From: Pseudohoeflea suaedae
GTDB lineage: Bacteria > Pseudomonadota > Alphaproteobacteria > Rhizobiales > Rhizobiaceae
Length of the DNA stretch: 64,000 nt
NCBI RefSeq assembly: GCF_004354915.1
Contig: NZ_SMSI01000003.1
Location: forward strand, 1 to 64,000
Direction: 5' to 3'
Shown here: positions 53,979-62,819 of the stretch, one piece after another
How positions within the stretch are numbered: the stretch's first letter is position 1
How the letters are laid out: every line of letters begins with the position of its first letter
Notes under the pieces: model-generated
Database searches by the model: none
Seen by the model: only the letters and a program-made list of their open reading frames with translations
What the model was told of the DNA's origin: nothing
Made by a program: the position numbers and the translations under genes

Positions 53979-55628
53979 TTGCTGATCAATCCCGACATTC
54001 CATTCGACGCGGCCCGGAGCGAGTTCGTCTGGGATCTGCCCGCTGATTTCAATATCGGCCGGGCGGTATCGGACGACTGGGCGGCGCGCGAGCCGGACCG
54101 CATATGCCTCCAGCATTTCTCGCCGGACGGCAATCACCTGTCTCTCACCTATGGCGAACTTTCGCGGCGCTCGAACGCGTTAGCGCGCGGGCTCGCGGCA
54201 CTTGGAGTAACGCGCGGCGACCGGGTGGCGCTGATGCTGCCGCAGGGGTTTGCCACGGTGATCGCACATGTGGCGATCTACAAGATGGGCGCGATCGCGG
54301 TACCTCTGGCGCTCCTGTTCGGCGTGGAAGCGCTCGGCCACCGGCTGAAGGCCTCGGGCGCGAAAGTGCTCGTGACGACGGAAACCGGCGCGGACAAGGT
54401 CGCCCCGATCCGCGGCGATGTCCCGGAGCTCGAACAACTGGTGATCGCCGACGGTGCGCCGGGGGAACATGTCCCTTTCGCCGCGCTGATCGATGGATAT
54501 GACGATGCGCCGCTCCTTATCGAGGCCGGGCTCGAAGATCCGGCCATGATGATCTTCACCTCCGGCACGACCGGACCGCCCAAGGGCGCGCTGCATGCGC
54601 ATCGGGTGCTGATCGGCCATATTCCCGGCGTGCAGACGCATCACGAATTCCTGCCGCAGCCCGGCGACCGGCTCTGGACGCCTGCCGACTGGGCCTGGGC
54701 GGGCGGTCTGCTGAACGTGCTCCTGCCGGGGCTTCTGCTTGGCGTTCCCGTCGTGTCTTCGCCGGCGCAGAAGTTCGACCCGGAGCTCGCCTTTCGCATT
54801 CTCGACGAGATGGACGTGCGCAACGCCTTCATCCCGCCGACCGCGCTTCGGATCATGAAGACGGTGAAGGATCCGCGCGCGCGGTTTCATCTCAGGTTGC
54901 GGACGATCGGGTCGGGTGGCGAGTCGCTCGGCCGCGAAACCTATGAATGGGCCAAGCGCGAACTGGGCCTCACCATCAACGAGTTCTACGGCCAGACCGA
55001 GTGCAATCTCGTGCTCGCCTCCTGCCAGGTGAAGGGCGTGACCAGGGGCGGCGCCATCGGCCAGACGGTGCCCGGCCACGAGGTCGCTGTCATCGATCAT
55101 GAGGGCAACGAGGTGGCTCCCGGCATGAGCGGGCAGATCGCGGTCAGGCGTCCCGATCCGGTGATGTTTCTCGGCTACTGGCGGAACGAGGCGGCGACAA
55201 GGGCCAAGTTCATCGGCGACTGGCTTTTGACCGGCGATCAGGGTGTCCGCGACGAGGAGGGATATATCACCTTCTTCGGGCGCGACGACGACGTGATCAC
55301 CTCATCGGGCTACCGCATCGGGCCATCGGAAATAGAGGACTGCCTGGCCGGCCATCCGGGCGTGGCGCTGGCTGCGGCCGTCGGCAAGCCGGATCCGGTG
55401 CGCACGGAAATCGTCAAGGCCTATATCGTGCCGGCGGCGGGGTACCAGCCGGGCGAGGCGCTCTCGAACGAGATCCGCGATTGGGTGAAGACACGGCTTT
55501 CGGCGCATGAATATCCGCGGGAGATCGCCTTCGTCGACAGTCTTCCGCTGACCACGACAGGCAAGGTGATCCGCCGTGACTTGCGCGAGCGGGCGATTGC
55601 CGAAGCATCGCCGGATATTCTCTCATAA
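53979..55628 (+). CDS. AMP-forming acyl-CoA synthetase
   Basis: A 549-residue adenylate-forming enzyme that activates a carboxylic acid to its acyl-CoA. The AMP motif TSGTTGPPKG lies near residue 194, NEFYGQTECN near 339, and the C-terminal TGDQGVRDEEGYITFFGRDDDVI and the catalytic lysine in TTTGKVIRRDL are all present. Similarity is to medium-chain or acetoacetyl-type synthetases; the acid is not predictable. The start is a TTG at 53979 with GCCGGAG upstream. Confidence 0.92.
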   Translation: MLINPDIPFDAARSEFVWDLPADFNIGRAVSDDWAAREPDRICLQHFSPDGNHLSLTYGELSRRSNALARGLAALGVTRGDRVALMLPQGFATVIAHVAIYKMGAIAVPLALLFGVEALGHRLKASGAKVLVTTETGADKVAPIRGDVPELEQLVIADGAPGEHVPFAALIDGYDDAPLLIEAGLEDPAMMIFTSGTTGPPKGALHAHRVLIGHIPGVQTHHEFLPQPGDRLWTPADWAWAGGLLNVLLPGLLLGVPVVSSPAQKFDPELAFRILDEMDVRNAFIPPTALRIMKTVKDPRARFHLRLRTIGSGGESLGRETYEWAKRELGLTINEFYGQTECNLVLASCQVKGVTRGGAIGQTVPGHEVAVIDHEGNEVAPGMSGQIAVRRPDPVMFLGYWRNEAATRAKFIGDWLLTGDQGVRDEEGYITFFGRDDDVITSSGYRIGPSEIEDCLAGHPGVALAAAVGKPDPVRTEIVKAYIVPAAGYQPGEALSNEIRDWVKTRLSAHEYPREIAFVDSLPLTTTGKVIRRDLRERAIAEASPDILS

Positions 55629-55652
55629 ATATTTTGGTTTAAATCAAAATAT
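55629..55652. promoter_or_regulatory. AT-rich near-perfect palindrome upstream of the two-gene unit
   Basis: A 24-base inverted repeat with centre TTTAAA and arms ATATTTTG/CAAAATAT; only one symmetric base pair mismatches. It starts right after the acyl-CoA synthetase stop and lies 51-74 bases before the ATG at 55703. It may be an operator or promoter element. Base composition is very unlike the GC-rich surroundings. Confidence 0.5.
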
Positions 55653-55702
55653 ACTTCGAATTGTATTGCCTACCCTGTTCGTGCTGAAACAAGGAGGCGA
55701 AC

Positions 55703-56548
55703 ATGTCATATCTCGTAACACTCGATATGTATTCCGGACGGGAAAATCCGCACTGGGTTCTCACCGGCGCGCAGGCGAGCGAATTGCTGAAGCGCTCGCA
55801 GAATTATCAGGACAGGTTCGGTGTCGCTCCGGCGCCGCGCATGCTCGGGTATCGCGGCGTCGAAATCACGCCGATCGCGACGCAGGACGGCGTCGCGGCT
55901 CCCCTGGTCGATTCACGGGAAGCCGAACTCAACAACGGCTCGGTGTATGTCTCCGGCATTCCCGAACTCGAGGACTTCATCGTTTCGACCGGCAAGGCGT
56001 TCATCGAACCCGACACGCTCAACTACATTCAGAATGCCTTCAAGACCCCGGCGTCGCGCCTCTCTGCGGCGACTACGGGTACCGGCTGTCCGAAATGCGT
56101 GGCGGCGGACGCCCCTGCCTACGATCCGGACTTCTGGAACACGCCGCAGCGCCAGCCAAAGAACAACTGCTACAACTACGCCAACAATCAGGCGACCGAT
56201 ACCTTCGCCCAGCCGGGGCGGGCGACGGGGATGCCCATCACGGGGCTAAGCTGCAAGGGTGTGCAGCCTTCCGCGCAGAGCGACGGGCTCAAGCCGTCTG
56301 CGGACTTCTCGACGCCGCTGAAGGCCGGCGCGGGATGGTATGTGGCGCTGGTGATCTGGCCGGGGAAGGACTATCACTGGTACCGTCAGGACAATGTCGG
56401 CTGCTGGTCGCACAAGGCGGGGGAGACCGCTGCGCGGAACACGGACGATTCCAACAATCCGATCACCGATCCGAAAACCTGCGACCGGGGTCCCTACACC
56501 GATTTCTGCACCTACATGATCACGGGAAGCTGGGTTACCATCTCCTGA
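55703..56548 (+). CDS. Unrecognised protein: shared N-terminal domain plus Cys/His-rich C-terminal region
   Basis: A 281-residue protein I do not recognise. Residues 1-115 carry DMYSGRENPHW (8-18) and LGYRG (48-52), shared with the next gene. Residues 125-281 have seven cysteines (129, 132, 156, 184, 234, 260, 269), the motif NNCYNYA (154-160), DYHWYR with H225, and GCWSHK with H237. C156 and H225 or H237 could form a papain-like catalytic pair, but this is inference. No signal peptide or membrane segment is seen. A perfect AAGGAGG ribosome binding site precedes the ATG. Confidence 0.8.
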   Translation: MSYLVTLDMYSGRENPHWVLTGAQASELLKRSQNYQDRFGVAPAPRMLGYRGVEITPIATQDGVAAPLVDSREAELNNGSVYVSGIPELEDFIVSTGKAFIEPDTLNYIQNAFKTPASRLSAATTGTGCPKCVAADAPAYDPDFWNTPQRQPKNNCYNYANNQATDTFAQPGRATGMPITGLSCKGVQPSAQSDGLKPSADFSTPLKAGAGWYVALVIWPGKDYHWYRQDNVGCWSHKAGETAARNTDDSNNPITDPKTCDRGPYTDFCTYMITGSWVTIS

Positions 56549-56591
56549 CGTCGCGCCGGCAGAAGCAGCCGGCGGCTGAAAAGGATACGAC

Positions 56592-56939
56592 ATGCCCGCG
56601 ACCCTCGTGATCGATGCATTTTCGGGTCTGCCCAATCCGCAATGGGCGCTATCGGCGGAGTTTGCCGGCCAGATATGCGAGTTCATCCGCATGCTGCCGC
56701 CGGCAAGCCCTGCCGGCGGGCTGCCGCCGCCCGGTCTCGGCTATCGCGGTCTCATTCTGACCTTGCCCGATTGCGAGGGATTGCCCGCAACGCTCCGCAT
56801 CTTCGGCGGACAGGTGGAAGCGGGCGCGCGCATCCTCGCCGATACGGACCGGCAGCTCGAGCGCGATCTGCTCGCCGCCGCCCGGCCGCATCTCGACCGG
56901 CGCCTGATCGACAGTCTGCTCCAGTCCATTCCCGAATAG
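56592..56939 (+). CDS. Unrecognised protein: stand-alone copy of the shared N-terminal domain
   Basis: A 115-residue protein made almost only of the domain found at the N-terminus of the upstream gene. IDAFSGLPNPQW (7-18) aligns with LDMYSGRENPHW at the same positions, and LGYRG lies at 49-53. The rest is helical and arginine-rich (ADTDRQLERDLLAAARPHLDRRLIDSLLQ). It has an AAAAGGA ribosome binding site and a 43-base gap from the upstream gene, so they are one operon. The function is unknown; it may bind or regulate its partner. Confidence 0.75.
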   Translation: MPATLVIDAFSGLPNPQWALSAEFAGQICEFIRMLPPASPAGGLPPPGLGYRGLILTLPDCEGLPATLRIFGGQVEAGARILADTDRQLERDLLAAARPHLDRRLIDSLLQSIPE

Positions 56940-56973
56940 GTTTCGCCTGCCAGGGGCTCGGCCATGAACAAGG

Positions 56974-57012
56974 CACAAAAAAATCCGGCATCGGAGGAGG
57001 AATGCCGGATTT
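56974..57012 (-). terminator. Rho-independent terminator of the frc operon
   Basis: On the minus strand, an 11-bp stem (AAATCCGGCAT / ATGCCGGATTT, 10-base loop) is followed by a T-run. It lies 12 bases past the stop of the ATP-binding gene and ends the frcBCA transcript. It may also end transcription of the convergent two-gene unit. Confidence 0.85.
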
Positions 57013-57023
57013 GAGTTGTGTTG

Positions 57024-57803
57024 TCAGGCCGCCAGTTCTTCCGTTGGCGGTTCCTTGGCCCCGGTCATGAAAGCGACCGCGTCGGACATCGTGTAGTCTT
57101 TGGGATTGATCACGCAGAGCCGCCGCCCCAGCCGGTGAATGTGGATGCGGTCGGCGACTTCGAAAACATGCGGCATGTTGTGCGAGATCAGGATGATCGG
57201 GATGCCGCGCGATTTCACGTCCTGGATCAGTTCGAGCACACGGCGCGATTCCTTGACGCCGAGCGCCGCCGTCGGCTCGTCGAGGATGATGACCTTGGAA
57301 CCGAAGGCGGCGGCACGCGCCACGGCAACGCCCTGACGCTGGCCGCCGGACAGCGTCTCCACGGCCTGGTTGATGTTCTGGATCGTCATCAGTCCGAGAT
57401 CGGAGAGTTTCTGGCGTGCGAATTTCTCCATCGCCGGACGGTCGAGCTGGCGGAAGACCTTGCCCATGATGCCGGGTTTTCTGATCTCCCGGCCCATGAA
57501 CATGTTGTCGGCGATCGAGAGCGCCGGGGACATTGCGAGCGTCTGGTAGACCGTCTCGATGCCCGCCTCCCGCGCGTCGCTCGGCGAGGTGAAATGGACC
57601 TTCTTGCCGTTCATCCAGATTTCGCCCTCTTCCGGCGTCACCGCGCCGGAGATCGCCTTGATGAGCGTCGACTTTCCGGCTCCGTTGTCGCCGATCACGG
57701 CAAGGATCTCGCCGGGCATGAGGTCGAAGTCGCAGCGGTCGAGCGCGGTCACGCGTCCGTAGCGCTTGATCAGGCCGCGGCCTTTCAGGATGGGTTCACT
57801 CAT
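57024..57803 (-). CDS. frcA: Sugar ABC transporter ATP-binding protein (FrcA-like)
   Basis: A 259-residue single-domain ABC ATPase of the carbohydrate-uptake-2 group. Walker A GDNGAGKST lies at 38-46, the signature LSGGQRQGVAVARA near 148-161, Walker B VIILDEPTAALG follows and the switch histidine is in LISHNM. The single ATPase domain with this family of permease and binding protein matches rhizobial FrcA of fructose uptake. It overlaps frcC by 4 bases. Confidence 0.9.
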   Translation of the reverse strand: MSEPILKGRGLIKRYGRVTALDRCDFDLMPGEILAVIGDNGAGKSTLIKAISGAVTPEEGEIWMNGKKVHFTSPSDAREAGIETVYQTLAMSPALSIADNMFMGREIRKPGIMGKVFRQLDRPAMEKFARQKLSDLGLMTIQNINQAVETLSGGQRQGVAVARAAAFGSKVIILDEPTAALGVKESRRVLELIQDVKSRGIPIILISHNMPHVFEVADRIHIHRLGRRLCVINPKDYTMSDAVAFMTGAKEPPTEELAA

Positions 57804-58867
57804 GCCGATACCTTTCTGATCCACTGGTCCACGGCAACGGCGGCGATGATCAGCACGCCGATGAAGAAATAGGTCCATTGGGCGTCCGCACCCAGGAGCC
57901 GCAGGCCAAGCGAGAAGACGCCGACGATCAGCGCCCCGAACAGCGCCCCGAGGATCGAGCCGCGTCCGCCGAAGAGCGAGATGCCGCCGATCACCACTGC
58001 GGTGATGGATTCGATATTGGCTTCGTAGGCGGAGGTGGGGGACACCGAGCCGATACGGCCAATGAGAGCCCAGCCGGCGAAGGCGCAGATGAGGCCGGCC
58101 AGCGCATAGACCGAGAGAAGCGTCGCCTTGACGTTCACGCCGGAGAGCTGTGCCGCCTCCGGGTCGTCGCCCACGGCATAGACGTGGCGGCCCCATGCTG
58201 TGTGACGCAGCACCCAGGCGAGAACGATCATCAGTGCGATCATGAAAATGACGCCAAGCGTGAAGATCGCGCCGCCGAGCTGGAACTTGGTGCCCATGAG
58301 CTGCAAGAGCGGAGCATGGGTCTCGATCTCCTGCGCGCGGATGGTCTCGTTGGCGGAGTAGAGGTAGTTCGAGGCGAGAATGATCTGCCATGTGCCGAGC
58401 GTGACGATGAAGGGCGGCAGCTTGATGCGCGAAACGAGAAATCCGTTCAGCGTTCCGCACAGCGTGCCGAAGATCAGGCCGCAGAGAATCGCCAGGCTCG
58501 GCGGCATCCCGTAACGGAATGTCAGCTGCCCCATGATCACCGAGGAGAACACGGTGATGGCGCCGACCGAGAGGTCGATGCCGGCAGTCAGGATGATGAG
58601 GCTTTGCGCGGCGGCGACGATGCCGACGATCTGGACCTGCTGGAGAACCAGGGTGAGCGCGAAGGGCGAGAAGAAGCGGTCGCCGATCAATGCGCCGAAG
58701 ATGAGGATCGAGGCGATGAGAACGATCAGCGGAACGGCGGCCGGCGTCAGGTGCAGCCAATGCTGCACGTTTCCGAACATTCCGCGCTTGTGGACCTCGA
58801 ACTCGGCGAGCTTGTCTTCGCGGTTGCTGGCGGATTCGTATTTGTCCGTCGTGACATTGTCCGACAT
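57800..58867 (-). CDS. frcC: Sugar ABC transporter permease (FrcC-like)
   Basis: A 355-residue permease of the ribose/fructose type with about eight to ten helices. The segment SLIILTAGIDLSVGAITVFSSVI is characteristic, and the EAA-like loop AVGDDPEAAQLSGVNV faces the ATPase. A charged cytoplasmic N-terminus of about 45 residues precedes the first helix, as I recall for rhizobial FrcC. It lies between frcB (119-base gap) and frcA. Confidence 0.9.
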   Translation of the reverse strand: MSDNVTTDKYESASNREDKLAEFEVHKRGMFGNVQHWLHLTPAAVPLIVLIASILIFGALIGDRFFSPFALTLVLQQVQIVGIVAAAQSLIILTAGIDLSVGAITVFSSVIMGQLTFRYGMPPSLAILCGLIFGTLCGTLNGFLVSRIKLPPFIVTLGTWQIILASNYLYSANETIRAQEIETHAPLLQLMGTKFQLGGAIFTLGVIFMIALMIVLAWVLRHTAWGRHVYAVGDDPEAAQLSGVNVKATLLSVYALAGLICAFAGWALIGRIGSVSPTSAYEANIESITAVVIGGISLFGGRGSILGALFGALIVGVFSLGLRLLGADAQWTYFFIGVLIIAAVAVDQWIRKVSA

Positions 58868-58986
58868 GGGCGCTCTTTCCTCCCTTGCGCCGGCCGCTTG
58901 CGGCCGGCAATGCGCCGTGGGAAGCGCGGAGCTTCGTCCCCGCTTCCCGTTTTCGTCAGGCCGCTACCTGCGGCCCGGCTCAGGCG

Positions 58987-60012
58987 TCAGCCCCAGCAGC
59001 GATCCTGGCCGTCCTTGACCGAGATGGACGGGACGCCATCGACGGGCTGGTCGGTGACCAGTTCCACGCCGGTGTCGAAGAAGTCCTTGCCTTCGGTCGG
59101 TTCCGGCTTGGTGCCGTCCTTGGCCCAGGCGGCGATCGCCTCGATGCCCTTGGAGGCCATGAGCAGCGGATATTGCTGCGAGGTGGCGCCGATGACGCCG
59201 TCGGCAACATTCTGGACGCCCGGGCAGCCGCCGTCGACGGAGACGATGGTCACGTCGCCCTCGCGGCCGATGGCCTTGAGCGCTTCATAGGCGCCCGCAG
59301 CGGCCGGCTCGTTGATCGTGTAGACGACGTTGATCATCGGATCGGTCGCTAGCAGGTTTTCCATCGCCGTGCGGCCGCCTTCCTCGTTGCCGGCGGTCAC
59401 GTCATGGCCGACGACGCGCGGATCGGTCTCGTCACCCCACTTGTTGGGATCGCCGAGGTCGATGCCGAAGCCCTGAAGAAAGCCCTGGTCGCGCAGAACG
59501 CCGACGGTGGGCTGGCTGACGGCGAGGTCGAGCATGGCGATCTTGGCATTGGCCGCCTCGTCGCCGAGCTTGGCCTTGGCCCACTGGCCGATCAGTTCGC
59601 CGGCCTTGAAGTTGTCGGTGGCAAAGGTCATGTCGGCGGCGTCGATGGGGTTGAGCGGGGTATCGAGCGCGATCACCAGAAGGCCGGCGTCGCGAGCCTG
59701 CTTGACCGACGAAACGATGGAAGACGTGTCGGATGCGGTCAGCAGAATGCCTTTTGCTCCGTCCGCGATGCAGGTCTCGATGGCTGCGACCTGGGTTTCG
59801 TGGTCGCCGTCGATCTTGCCGGCGAAGCTCTTGAGCTCGATGCCGAGTTCCTTGGCCTTGGCGGTCGCGCCTTCCTTCATCTTGACGAAGAAGGGATTGG
59901 TGTCGGTCTTGGTGATCAGGCATGCCGAGATGTCTTCAGCGCTTGCCGGAGCGGCAAAGGCGACGCCGAGCGCGAGGGCGCCGAGCGTGGACGTCAAAAG
60001 AGACTTTTTCAT
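58987..60012 (-). CDS. frcB: Sugar ABC transporter substrate-binding protein (FrcB-like)
   Basis: A 341-residue periplasmic binding protein with a signal peptide ([18 protein letters not shown]). The body is a type I ribose-binding fold: [59 protein letters not shown] and the C-terminal [13 protein letters not shown]. It delivers a sugar, likely fructose, mannose or ribose, to FrcC. The start at 60012 is chosen from the signal peptide and the GGGAGGAAG ribosome binding site before it. It leads the operon. Confidence 0.92.
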   Translation of the reverse strand: MKKSLLTSTLGALALGVAFAAPASAEDISACLITKTDTNPFFVKMKEGATAKAKELGIELKSFAGKIDGDHETQVAAIETCIADGAKGILLTASDTSSIVSSVKQARDAGLLVIALDTPLNPIDAADMTFATDNFKAGELIGQWAKAKLGDEAANAKIAMLDLAVSQPTVGVLRDQGFLQGFGIDLGDPNKWGDETDPRVVGHDVTAGNEEGGRTAMENLLATDPMINVVYTINEPAAAGAYEALKAIGREGDVTIVSVDGGCPGVQNVADGVIGATSQQYPLLMASKGIEAIAAWAKDGTKPEPTEGKDFFDTGVELVTDQPVDGVPSISVKDGQDRCWG

Positions 60013-60160
60013 AAACTTCCTCCCAGTTTGATGGTCGTGCCGGCGTCCCTGGCTGTGCGGGCACGCGGCGGGAATACTCCTCATGCGGCAGCATCTCGCT
60101 CCTCTGGAGTGCTGTCGCGACGGCCTATTAATTGTCGGGATAAAGGCGTCTGTCAATAAA

Positions 60161-60177
60161 TAAATCCAGTTGATTTA
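60161..60177. promoter_or_regulatory. Operator candidate in the frcB/ROK divergent region
   Basis: TAAATCCAGTTGATTTA is a 6+5+6 inverted repeat in an AT-rich patch (60150-60182) between frcB and the ROK gene. ROK repressors often bind such AT-rich repeats. It lies 149 bases upstream of the frcB start and 75 bases upstream of the ROK start. Confidence 0.5.
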
Positions 60178-60251
60178 GTAATCCGATCTGCGATGCTAGC
60201 GGCAGGACGGCGCAAGGAGGGTGCGCTATTCAGGCCGGACGAGGAGCGGCG

Positions 60252-61499
60252 ATGAACTTTACTGACAACCGAACGAGAACCGGCGACAATGCCGCCTATT
60301 CCAGCATGGCTGGCGGGGCCAACCAGGTGCGCGTGCGCGCCTACAACGAGCGGCTCGTCCTGTCTCTGGTCCGGCTGCAGCCCGGCGTTTCGAAAGCCGA
60401 GATCGCGCGGCGCACCGGACTTTCGCCGCAGACCGTGTCGGTCATAATGCGCGCACTCGAGAAGGACGGCCTGCTCGTGCGCGGGGAGCCGATGCGGGGA
60501 CGCGTCGGACAGCCGTCGGTGCCGATGCATCTCAATCCGGACGCGGTCCTTTCCTACGGGGTGAAGATCGGCCGGCGCAGCGCCGATCTCGTTCTCATGG
60601 ATTTCACCGGCGAGATCCGCCTCAACCGCCACCGCACCTACCGGTATCCGGATTCGACGGAAATCATCAACTTCATCACGGAGAGCATCGACGACATCGA
60701 AGCGGATCTGGCCTCCAAGCAAAGGTCCACCATCGCCGGCATCGGGGTGGCCGCGCCCTTCGAATTGTGGAACTGGGCGAGCGAGGTCGGGGCGCCGTCG
60801 GGGGCGATGGAACAATGGCGGGGCTTCGACCTGCAGGCCGAGATCGCCGCCAGGGTGAGCTATCCGGTCTTCCTGCAGAACGACGCGACCAGCGCCTGCG
60901 GCGCCGAGCTCGTCTTCGGCGTCGGCCCGCATTATCCCGACTTCGTCTACTTCTATGTCGGCTCATTCATCGGTGGCGGCATCGTGCTGAATTCCACCCT
61001 TTTCGGCGGTCGCACCGGAACCGCCGGCGCCATCGGCCCGTTGCCGGTGCGCAACAACAGGGGCGAGACCGTGCAGCTTCTGCAGATCGCCTCGATCTTC
61101 ATCCTGGAGCGCATGCTGCGGGAGCACGGGGTCGATCCCGAACCGCTCTGGTACAGTGCCGATCAGTGGATCGATTTCGGCGAGCCGCTGGAGACCTGGA
61201 TACGGGAAAGTGCCGCCGGTCTCGCGCAGGCCATCGCAGCGGCCTGTTCGGTCATGGACTTTTCCGCCGCCGTGATAGACGGGGGCTTTCCCGCCTGGGT
61301 GCGCGAGCGGCTGGTGAGGGCGACGCAGGAGGAGATCGGCAAGCTCAACCTGCAGGGCATTCAGTATCCGGATATCGTCGAGGGACAGGTCGGCGCTCAG
61401 GCCCGCGCCATCGGCGGCGCCAGCCTGCCGATTTTCTCGCGCTATCTCATCGACCAGTCGGTTCTCTTCAAGGAAATCGTGACCGGCGATACGGACTGA
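60252..61499 (+). CDS. ROK family transcriptional regulator of the frc locus
   Basis: A 415-residue NagC/XylR-type regulator. The winged-helix motif SKAEIARRTGLSPQTVSVIM lies at 47-66 and a ROK sugar-kinase-like domain follows, including VGSFIGGGIVLN. The usual ROK zinc motif CxCGxxGC is not seen. Because it is divergent from frcB, it probably represses the transporter and responds to a sugar or sugar phosphate. An AGGAG site precedes the ATG. Confidence 0.9.
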   Translation: MNFTDNRTRTGDNAAYSSMAGGANQVRVRAYNERLVLSLVRLQPGVSKAEIARRTGLSPQTVSVIMRALEKDGLLVRGEPMRGRVGQPSVPMHLNPDAVLSYGVKIGRRSADLVLMDFTGEIRLNRHRTYRYPDSTEIINFITESIDDIEADLASKQRSTIAGIGVAAPFELWNWASEVGAPSGAMEQWRGFDLQAEIAARVSYPVFLQNDATSACGAELVFGVGPHYPDFVYFYVGSFIGGGIVLNSTLFGGRTGTAGAIGPLPVRNNRGETVQLLQIASIFILERMLREHGVDPEPLWYSADQWIDFGEPLETWIRESAAGLAQAIAAACSVMDFSAAVIDGGFPAWVRERLVRATQEEIGKLNLQGIQYPDIVEGQVGAQARAIGGASLPIFSRYLIDQSVLFKEIVTGDTD

Positions 61500-61538
61500 A
61501 GCGTTATCCCGGTTCAGCAGTTCGCCGGAAGAGAGACC

Positions 61539-62813
61539 TCAACGATTGGCCAGTCCGCGGATCTTCTGGCGGATCAGGCGGGCCATGTTGCGGGTGTTGC
61601 GGTAGATGTGAAGCTGGGTCGCGACCTGGCGGACTTCGCGGTCGGCCTGCGGGGTCAGGCCGATGATCAGGCTGCCCATCTCGCAGCGCTCGCTCCAGAA
61701 CCGGCTCATGATGGGATGATCGGGCACGGCGCATGAATCGGTGCGCTGGATGTTGAAATCATCGAGATGCCATTCGGTCAGGCGGTCCATGAGCAGCTTG
61801 CCGGGCGAGAAGCGGGCATACTCCTCGTTATAGGCCGTCTTCCATGTATAAGCCTCGCCGGACGTGATGAAGACGATCATCGAGGCGATGGCTTCTCCGT
61901 TGAGGACCAGGGAATGGATACGCACGGCGTCGTTCGTGGCGAGGCCGTTGATCGCCTCGCGGGCGAAGGCGGCGCGATAGCGGTCGGAAATCATCGCCGA
62001 GCGCGCTTTGCCCTTCCAGCCCGAATCCTCGAGTGTCAGGAACTCCTCGAGATGATAGCGAATCTCGTCGGGTTGACGGGCGACGACATATTCAAGCGTG
62101 CCGACTTCCTCGAGCTTGCGCCATTGGCGGCGCATTTCACGGCGGTGGTTCTTGGAGAGCGAACTGGCAAGATATTCGTCCGCATCCAGAGTGCTTTCGA
62201 GCATCGGACGCTCGCTCTGATCCGTCTCCACGAGTGGCAGGTTGCGGGCGATGGCGACCGCTCGCAGCAGGCTGATCGTCGGTCCCTTCAGGCGGGCGTC
62301 GGGCAGAACCAGCACATGGGGCAGGCCGAGGCTTGAATCGGACAGGCCCTCGAGGAGGTTGTCGAAGGTTTCGGCAGCGCCCTCGGCATCGACGAGCGGC
62401 GTGCCGAGCGGACCGAAGGAATTGGCCCATATGCGCATGATGCTGGGGCCGACGGAGAAGCCGGGCTTTTCAATCGAGAACGGGAAGAGAAGCCGAAGAC
62501 GCGAGCGGTTGTCCAATTCGTCGCGGATCAGCAACAGCCTGATCTGGCGGTCTTCGAGCCGCGGCATGGCCGGTGCCAGGAAGCGGCCGGCGAAAAACAC
62601 ATTGGGCTCGAGCGAGCGGTTGGTGAGGTAGTCGAGCTCGTGCTGCAGGCCGTAGCCCGCGCGGGCGTTGTAGATCGCGATCTGGCGGCCGTCGCGACCG
62701 ACGGGCATCGTCTGTTCGGCGGTCGGCCGGTCGGTGTGGACGGCGGCGAACTCTCCGATCAGCGCATTGGCCTGGCTGCTGGCGTTTTCCTCGATGATGG
62801 GGTGCGATGCCAT
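61539..62813 (-). CDS. FemAB/CelD-like (acetyltransferase_6) GNAT-fold acyltransferase
   Basis: A 424-residue protein of the BioF2/CelD-like GNAT-fold group. The segment SLSKNHRREMRRQWRKLEEVG followed by EEFLTLEDSGWKGKARSAM, and later AYNEEYARFSPGKLLMDRLTEW are typical. These enzymes are often found in polysaccharide biosynthesis clusters and are thought to acylate or aminoacylate a glycan or lipid carrier. It lies next to the flippase gene on the same strand with a 6-base gap, supporting an exopolysaccharide role. Confidence 0.85.
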   Translation of the reverse strand: MASHPIIEENASSQANALIGEFAAVHTDRPTAEQTMPVGRDGRQIAIYNARAGYGLQHELDYLTNRSLEPNVFFAGRFLAPAMPRLEDRQIRLLLIRDELDNRSRLRLLFPFSIEKPGFSVGPSIMRIWANSFGPLGTPLVDAEGAAETFDNLLEGLSDSSLGLPHVLVLPDARLKGPTISLLRAVAIARNLPLVETDQSERPMLESTLDADEYLASSLSKNHRREMRRQWRKLEEVGTLEYVVARQPDEIRYHLEEFLTLEDSGWKGKARSAMISDRYRAAFAREAINGLATNDAVRIHSLVLNGEAIASMIVFITSGEAYTWKTAYNEEYARFSPGKLLMDRLTEWHLDDFNIQRTDSCAVPDHPIMSRFWSERCEMGSLIIGLTPQADREVRQVATQLHIYRNTRNMARLIRQKIRGLANR

Positions 62814-62819
62814 ATCCTG

